Assembly (NCBI GenBank): GCA_038213135.1
Contig: JBBQTQ010000051.1
Span: 1 to 18,556 of the forward strand
Direction of reading: 5' to 3'
DNA length: 18,556 nucleotides
Origin: JBBQTQ01 sp038213135
GTDB taxonomy: Bacteria; Actinomycetota; Thermoleophilia; Gaiellales; Gaiellaceae
The position numbers and the translations under genes were made by a program. Position 1 is the first letter of the stretch. Every line of letters starts with the position of its first letter. A model generated the notes under the pieces. It had not been told where the DNA came from. It saw nothing but the letters and a program-made list of their open reading frames with translations, and did not search any database. Shown here piece by piece: positions 14,802-18,556 of the stretch.

Positions 14802-15662
14802 ATGCTGGCGCACGGAGTCTTCGCCGCGGCCGTCACGCCGCTCCGCGACGGCGGCGCCTCGCTCGACGACGACGCGTTCGCGCCGTACGTCGACTTCCTC
14901 GCGGCCGCGGGCCTGGACGGCCTGCTCGCGCTCGGGACGACGGGCGAGGGGATCCTCTTCTCCGTCGCGGAACGCCGCCGCGCCGCCGAGCTCTTCCTCG
15001 AGGCGGCCGGCGGCCGCCTGCAGGTCGCGGTCCATTGCGGCGCCCAGACGACGGCCGACACCGTCGCACTCGCGGCTCACGCCGCCGAGCTCGGCGTCGA
15101 TGGTGTCGCCGTGATCGGCCCGCCGTACTTCGCGCTCGACAGCGAGGCGCTGCTCGCGCACTTCGCCGCGGCTGCGGCGGCCTGCGCCCCGACGCCGTTC
15201 TACGTCTACGAGTTCGAACGCACGAGCGGCTACGCCGTGCCCGTCGAGACGATCGAGGTCCTGCGCGACCGGGCTCCGAACCTCGCTGGCCTGAAGGTCT
15301 CGGACGCTCCGTTCGAGCGCTTCCGTCCCTATCTGCTGGAAGGCCTCGACGTGTTCGTCGGCCCCGAGTCCGTCATCCCCGAAGGCCTGGCCGCCGGCGC
15401 CGCAGGCGCAGTCTCCGGCCTGGCAGCCGCGTTCCCGGAGGCGACCGTCGCCGCCCACCGCGACCGCACGACAGCCGCCGGCGACCTTCGCACGGAAGTC
15501 GAGCGCTTCCCGAGGCACGCCACCCTGAAGTACGTCCTGGGCCAGCGTGGCCTTCCGATCCGAGAAGACGTCCGAGCTCCCCTCCGCGGCCTGAACAGTC
15601 AAGAGCGCAAAGAGCTCGAGGTGCTGATCCCGCGCTGGCTCAGCTCTCTCCAACCGGCGTAG
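14802..15662 (+). CDS. Dihydrodipicolinate synthase / N-acetylneuraminate lyase family protein
   Basis: A 286-residue (beta/alpha)8 class I aldolase of the DapA/NanA family. GVFAAAVTPLRDGG opens the barrel (5-18), GLDGLLALGTTGEG (37-50) carries the GTTGE loop that binds the pyruvate carboxylate, and K165 in LAGLKVSDAP is the Schiff-base lysine. The tyrosine of the usual YN.P.RTG motif is within PFYVYEFERTSGY (Y134 or Y136), where the sequence departs from both DapA and NanA, so the substrate is uncertain; a sugar-acid lyase or dehydratase is as likely as lysine biosynthesis. The start is ATG 14802; upstream in-frame sequence is Arg-rich and antisense to the neighbour's signal peptide, so it is not coding. 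The stop TAG (15660-15662) coincides with the left edge of a repeated element. Confidence 0.88.
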   Translation: MLAHGVFAAAVTPLRDGGASLDDDAFAPYVDFLAAAGLDGLLALGTTGEGILFSVAERRRAAELFLEAAGGRLQVAVHCGAQTTADTVALAAHAAELGVDGVAVIGPPYFALDSEALLAHFAAAAAACAPTPFYVYEFERTSGYAVPVETIEVLRDRAPNLAGLKVSDAPFERFRPYLLEGLDVFVGPESVIPEGLAAGAAGAVSGLAAAFPEATVAAHRDRTTAAGDLRTEVERFPRHATLKYVLGQRGLPIREDVRAPLRGLNSQERKELEVLIPRWLSSLQPA

Positions 15663-15960
15663 CCGGGTTTCACCCGGCGAAGCCACATTCGCGCGGAGTC
15701 GTGTGTGCTCGTGCTTCGACCAAGCGGCGGCTCCGTCCAGAAGAGACGAGTCGGATACGTTGTGAAGAAGGGGCCGGCGGGGGAACCAGGGGTTCACCCG
15801 CGATGTGGTCGATGCGAAGCGGGACCACAGATTCGCCGAGCCGGTTTCGCTTTCGTCCACCTCTCCGACTGACCTTCGGCTTCCGCCTACTGCCGCCCGG
15901 TGAGGCTTCGATCTACTCGCGATCCGCGCTCGGCGCAAGGAGGAGACTAGGGGTCCGTCC
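15655..15960 (+). repeat. Structured direct repeat, copy A (conserved core)
   Basis: This is the first copy of an about 305-nt element; the second starts exactly 1384 nt later. By eye about 90% of positions agree, with long exact blocks such as the one from GTGCTCGTGCTTCGACCAAG to TTGTGAAG and the one from AACCAGGGGTTCACC to GGGACCACA. Three inverted repeats are kept in both: arms at 15662-15668/15672-15678, 15777-15787/15791-15801 and 15805-15810/15823-15828. Small insertions and deletions shift the reading frame between copies, so it is not conserved as protein. It fills the space between the convergent DHDPS-like and Ig-like genes. A weaker similarity seems to continue to about 16006, where both copies show CGCAATTTGCG at the same offset. 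Confidence 0.9.
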
Positions 15961-16014
15961 GGCCTCTGGCAAGAGGGTCGGAGAAAGAATTCGTGCGCAA
16001 TTTGCGGGCAGACG

Positions 16015-16040
16015 AAGGGCCGCCCCGGAGGACGGCCCTT
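16015..16040 (-). terminator. Terminator hairpin of the Ig-like secreted protein gene
   Basis: AAGGGCCG pairs with CGGCCCTT (8 bp), extended by two more pairs after one mismatch, leaving a 4-nt loop. It lies 22 nt downstream of the Ig-like gene's stop on the minus strand. Confidence 0.65.
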
Positions 16041-16062
16041 GTCCGGACGAGCCGAGGCTCGG

Positions 16063-16902
16063 TTACCCGTGCAGGTTGACCGGGATCGAGCCGAGGCGCG
16101 TGTTCGAGATGCCGGCGAGCGGCGGGTCGCCCGGCTTCTTCGCCTGCATGAAGATTGCCATCAGCGACTGCCTCGGGCTGACCGGGAACCCCGTCAGCAT
16201 CTGGAAGGAGAGCGAGACCCAGCCGTCCGCTCCGGTCGGCTGCGGTGCCTGGTTCGTGATCTGGTTGAACGGGATCGCGGTGACGTAGACCATCGCCCCC
16301 TGGACCGACTGGCCGCACGTGTCCGAGATGTGGACGCGAATCGTCACCGCCTGGGTGGAGCGGGTCAGCACGAACGGCGCCGCGGTGAACTGGTCGACGA
16401 CGAGCCGCGCAGGCAGCGTGATCGCCGAGACCTGCGCCGGGCCGGAGCCGGCGGGACAGCCGGTCGCGGGCGGCGGCGGCACTGGTTTCGCCGCGGCCTG
16501 GATCACGGCCGTCGGCACGGAGGACGCGAAGTTGCCGCCGTCCTTGTTCGTCGCCTGCACCTTGAAGCGGATCGTGTTGCCGACGTCCGCCGAGGTGAGC
16601 CCGTAGGTCGCAGCGTGGGCGCCGGCAATGTTCGAACAGCTTGCGCCCGTATTGTCGCAACGGGTCCAGAAGTAGTTGAAGTCAGTCGGGTTGTTCGACC
16701 AGCTGCCCCGATCCCCGTGCAGCGTCTTGCCCTCCTGTGGCGTACCGGAGATCTGCGGTGGATCGACGCTCTGCGGTGGCGCCTGCTGCGCCGCCAGCCC
16801 GGTCCCCGCGAAGACGCCGAGAGCGGCGACGACGACCGAGCTGATCCCGGCGCCGAACACCCCCCCGACGAAGAACCATCGTTTTCGTTGAGAGTCACGC
16901 AT
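16063..16902 (-). CDS. Secreted or membrane-anchored protein with bacterial Ig-like domains
   Basis: A 279-residue protein starting at ATG 16902, chosen because AAGGAGG lies 10 nt upstream; an open frame continues 24 codons further but has no signal. Residues 1-12 are basic and 13-38 hydrophobic (signal peptide or N-terminal anchor). Residues 48-134 form one Ig-like module: PPQISGTPQEGKTL, a W..RCD..GASCSNIAGA core with cysteines 82 and 89, and YGLTSADVGNTIRFKVQATN. This type is often repeated in cell-surface proteins of Thermoleophilia; here there is one copy. A proline-rich linker (VPPPP, 141-145) leads to a second beta domain (about 160-279), with cysteines 149 and 196. It probably sits at the cell surface in adhesion or structure; no catalytic motif is seen. 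The gene is bracketed by two copies of a direct repeat. Confidence 0.85.
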   Translation of the reverse strand: MRDSQRKRWFFVGGVFGAGISSVVVAALGVFAGTGLAAQQAPPQSVDPPQISGTPQEGKTLHGDRGSWSNNPTDFNYFWTRCDNTGASCSNIAGAHAATYGLTSADVGNTIRFKVQATNKDGGNFASSVPTAVIQAAAKPVPPPPATGCPAGSGPAQVSAITLPARLVVDQFTAAPFVLTRSTQAVTIRVHISDTCGQSVQGAMVYVTAIPFNQITNQAPQPTGADGWVSLSFQMLTGFPVSPRQSLMAIFMQAKKPGDPPLAGISNTRLGSIPVNLHG

Positions 16903-17038
16903 GTCGCCCAAGCCTCCTTCGAAGTTGCCTTCCTGGGAGACAACATCCCCGCGCAGGTGAATCCGAAAGCGCAATCGTGCGAACTCTTACAACACGCAAA
17001 CGGACGTTTTACCGCGATTTGTTATTGGCGTCCTGTTT
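16903..17038 (-). other. Leader region of the Ig-like gene, relatively AT-rich
   Basis: Between the Ig-like start and the edge of repeat copy B are 136 nt, of which about 16975-17036 is clearly less GC-rich than its surroundings (for example TTGTTATTGG and ACGTTTTACC on the plus strand). A promoter for the minus-strand gene is likely here, but no convincing pair of -35 and -10 hexamers could be picked out. Confidence 0.4.
16913..16919 (-). promoter_or_regulatory. Ribosome binding site of the Ig-like protein gene
   Basis: AAGGAGG on the minus strand, 10 nt before ATG 16902. A complete match to the anti-Shine-Dalgarno is rare in this window, and it decides the start codon. Confidence 0.75.
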
Positions 17039-17343
17039 CGGCGTAGCCGGGCTGCGCCCGGCGAAGCCACGCCGCGCGAAGTCGCGTGTGCTCGTGCTTC
17101 GACCAAGCGGCGGCTCCGTCCAGAAGAGACGAGTCGGATACGTTGTGAAGGAGGGGGCCCGCGGGGGAACCAGGGGTTCACCCGCGATGTGGTCGATGCG
17201 AAGCGGGACCACAAGTTCGCCGAGCCGGTTTCGCTTTCGTCCACCCCTCCGGCTGACCTTCGGCTTCCGCCTAGTGCCTCCCGGTGAGGTTTCGATCTAC
17301 TCGCGATCCGCGCTCGGCGCACACGGGAAACTAGAGCCTGTCC
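17039..17343 (+). repeat. Structured direct repeat, copy B (conserved core)
   Basis: This is the second copy of the element at 15655, in the same orientation. It keeps all three inverted repeats: 17046-17052/17056-17062, 17161-17171/17175-17185 and 17189-17194/17207-17212. In the first stem, the innermost T-A pair of copy A is C-G here, a compensatory double change that keeps pairing. This copy lies between divergent genes (Ig-like on minus, lipoprotein on plus), unlike copy A, which lies between convergent genes. Weaker similarity appears to continue to CGCAATTTGCG at 17379-17389, 33 nt before the lipoprotein start. Confidence 0.9.
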
Positions 17344-17421
17344 AGTCAGGGCACAAGGGGTCGCTGCGAGGAAATGACCGCAATTTGCGAGCCCTCCGAT
17401 GGCTTGTGCGAGAATCGGCCG

Positions 17422-17808
17422 ATGAGCCGGGCGGGGCTGACGCTCCTGATCGCGATCGGCGCCGCGCTGCTCGTCGCCGGCTGCGGCGGCACGACGGCGT
17501 ACAGCCTTGCGAAGACCAAGCCCTGTCTCGCGGCGATCCGAGGAGCCGAGCTCAGCAACAAGGTCGACTTCATCGCCTCGAATGCGCTCGGCGGGGCAAT
17601 CGCGGTCAGGCTCGACCACAACGAGGTGACGATCTCCTTCGGACAGGACGAGGTCGAGGCGAAGCGGATCACCCGGGCCTACCGGATGCACCGGGGGCGG
17701 AACATCGGCATCGACGACGTGCTTCGTCCGCAGAAGAACGTCGTTCTGCTCTGGGCGGCCCACCCGGCCGACGACACCGCCGCCAAGATCAGCGGCTGTC
17801 TGTCGTAG
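17422..17808 (+). CDS. Small lipoprotein of unknown function
   Basis: A 128-residue protein starting at ATG 17422 (MSRAGLTLLIAIGAALLVAGC). It has a classical type II signal peptide with lipobox LVAGC and lipidated Cys21, so it should be anchored to the outer face of the membrane. The rest is about 105 residues with GAELSNKVDFIASNALGGAIAVRLDHNEVTISFGQDEVEAKRITRAYRM, an alpha/beta-looking small domain, and two further cysteines (KPCLAAI and SGCLS) that may pair. No family was recognised. An ATG 16 codons upstream (17374) lies in the tail of repeat B and adds no plausible signal sequence. Its 3' end overlaps the convergent CtaG-like gene by 20 bp. Confidence 0.8.
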   Translation: MSRAGLTLLIAIGAALLVAGCGGTTAYSLAKTKPCLAAIRGAELSNKVDFIASNALGGAIAVRLDHNEVTISFGQDEVEAKRITRAYRMHRGRNIGIDDVLRPQKNVVLLWAAHPADDTAAKISGCLS

Positions 17809-18556
17809 TGCTCTCCCGGTAGCGCCGCATCGTCTCGCCCGCCTCCTGCTCGGAGAAGAAGCGGAGGAAGTAGGTCGCGCAGACCGCGAAGAACACGACC
17901 GCCTGCTCGAGCGCCATCGTCACCCCGGCGATCTGCTGGTCGGCTCCGGCGCTGAGGCCCCAGATCCTCGGCGCGTGCTCGTAGACCGTGTAGACCGGGT
18001 GCGGGAGGAGAGCCAGCAGCAGGCCGAGCGGGCTCGCCAGCACGAAGGCGAGGAAAAGGTACGCGGCCTTCGTTCCTGGCCCGAGCCGGTGCGGGGTCTG
18101 CTGGAGCACCGGCCACCAGAGCGCCGCGCCCGCGAGGAAGTAGGTCAGGTGCTCGAGGTGGAGCAGCGAGCCGGGGTGGTGCAGAGCCCCGTCGTAGGCG
18201 TATGGGAGATGCCAGGCGTAGTAGGTGCCGAGCCAGAGCGGCAAGGCGACGACCGGCCGGGACAGTGTGCGAACTCCCGGCAGCCTCCCGAGCTGCGCCG
18301 CAGCCGCCGGCGCCAGGCCGAGCACGCAGAGCGCGGGAGCCCACTCGGCCAGCACGACGTTCTGGAGGAGGTGCGCCGTCAGGAGGTAGTGGAGCGAGAG
18401 CGTCTCCAGCGGCGAGACGAAGACGGCGAGCACGAGCGCCAGTCCGCTGCCGAAGGCGACCGCGCGCCGGCGTGGCGGGGCGCGGTACGGTACCCCGTCC
18501 GGATGGGCGAGGGAGAGCTCGGCGACGAGCTGGACCGTGTCGGCGCCGAGGCAGCC
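17789..18556 (-). CDS. ctaG: CtaG-type (caa3_CtaG) membrane protein, 5' end outside the window
   Basis: The frame is open from the stop at 17789 to the window edge, giving 255 residues with no certain start inside. It is a polytopic membrane protein with about six or seven hydrophobic segments. Motifs of the caa3-type cytochrome oxidase assembly factor family are visible: SPLETLSLHYLLTAHLLQNVVL, WLGTYYAWHLPYAYDGALHH, and LLHLEHLTYFLAGAALWWPVL. The repeated histidines at membrane edges (AHLLQN, AWHLP, LEHLTYF) are typical and may bind copper. The family is linked to assembly of the Cu centre of heme-copper oxidases, though many members are not tested. The C-terminus EQEAGETMRRYRE is cytoplasm-like. 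It overlaps the lipoprotein gene tail to tail. Confidence 0.88.
   Translation of the reverse strand, partial: GCLGADTVQLVAELSLAHPDGVPYRAPPRRRAVAFGSGLALVLAVFVSPLETLSLHYLLTAHLLQNVVLAEWAPALCVLGLAPAAAAQLGRLPGVRTLSRPVVALPLWLGTYYAWHLPYAYDGALHHPGSLLHLEHLTYFLAGAALWWPVLQQTPHRLGPGTKAAYLFLAFVLASPLGLLLALLPHPVYTVYEHAPRIWGLSAGADQQIAGVTMALEQAVVFFAVCATYFLRFFSEQEAGETMRRYRESTTTDSR

Noticed and set aside
16903..16974. Earlier start of the Ig-like gene, 24 codons upstream
   Set aside because: The extra residues are polar and precede the signal sequence; AAGGAGG is correctly placed for ATG 16902 instead.
15700..17330. Minus-strand frames in both repeat copies giving similar peptides (VDESETGSAN..SRFASTTSRVNPWFP)
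   Set aside because: The peptides agree only over part of the element; indels put identical DNA in different frames in the two copies, so DNA rather than protein is conserved.
17374..17421. Earlier ATG for the small lipoprotein
   Set aside because: It would put 16 residues before a complete lipoprotein signal peptide and lies in the diverged tail of repeat B.
1..18556. tRNA, rRNA, CRISPR array, transposase or phage integrase
   Set aside because: No cloverleaf, rRNA-like segment, regularly spaced short repeats or transposase/integrase motifs were found on either strand.

Overview
The window is high-GC DNA (around 70% GC by eye) and looks like an actinobacterial chromosome, most likely Thermoleophilia (Gaiellales/Solirubrobacterales type). 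The reasons are the frequent GTG starts, the scarcity of Shine-Dalgarno sequences, the maltose-1-phosphate (GlgE) glucan pathway, and an Ig-like module of the W..RCD..G..C type that is abundant in that class. The lineage is inference; there is no rRNA or marker gene to settle it.

Layout. 1-292 (+) is the 3' end of a CO/xanthine-dehydrogenase medium (FAD) subunit, closed by a perfect bidirectional terminator hairpin. 327-3017 (-) is a run of malQ, a CapA-like metallophosphatase and a small secreted DUF6636-like protein. 3025-11729 (+) is the core of the window: glgE, treS, maltokinase, glgB and a gamma-glutamyltransferase-family hydrolase, most of them overlapping by 4-8 nt. 11846-12630 is a decayed patch: a two-TM channel-like protein with an unusual pore signature, a stub of a histidine kinase (-) and a frameshifted stub of apbE (+), joined head to head. 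12704-14775 (-) holds two secreted proteins, one of them a GH-A clan glycosidase-like enzyme. 14802-15662 (+) is a DHDPS/aldolase-family enzyme. 15655-17389 contains two copies of a roughly 305-350 nt structured, apparently non-coding direct repeat flanking a secreted Ig-like protein (-). 17422-17808 (+) is a small lipoprotein, and 17789-18556 (-) is a CtaG-type membrane protein that runs off the window.

How the genes work together. TreS interconverts trehalose and maltose, maltokinase makes maltose-1-phosphate, GlgE polymerises it into alpha-1,4-glucan, and GlgB branches the glucan. MalQ, divergent by only 7 bp from glgE, can reshuffle maltodextrins. This is a complete trehalose-to-glycogen route; no GlgA or GlgC is present in the window. 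The role of the GGT-family gene at the end of the operon is unknown.

The least-explained signals are the paired structured repeat, the deletion-scar-like junction of two gene stubs, the channel-like protein with TVSSQL where TVGYGD would be expected, and the GGT homologue lacking the usual substrate-binding arginine.
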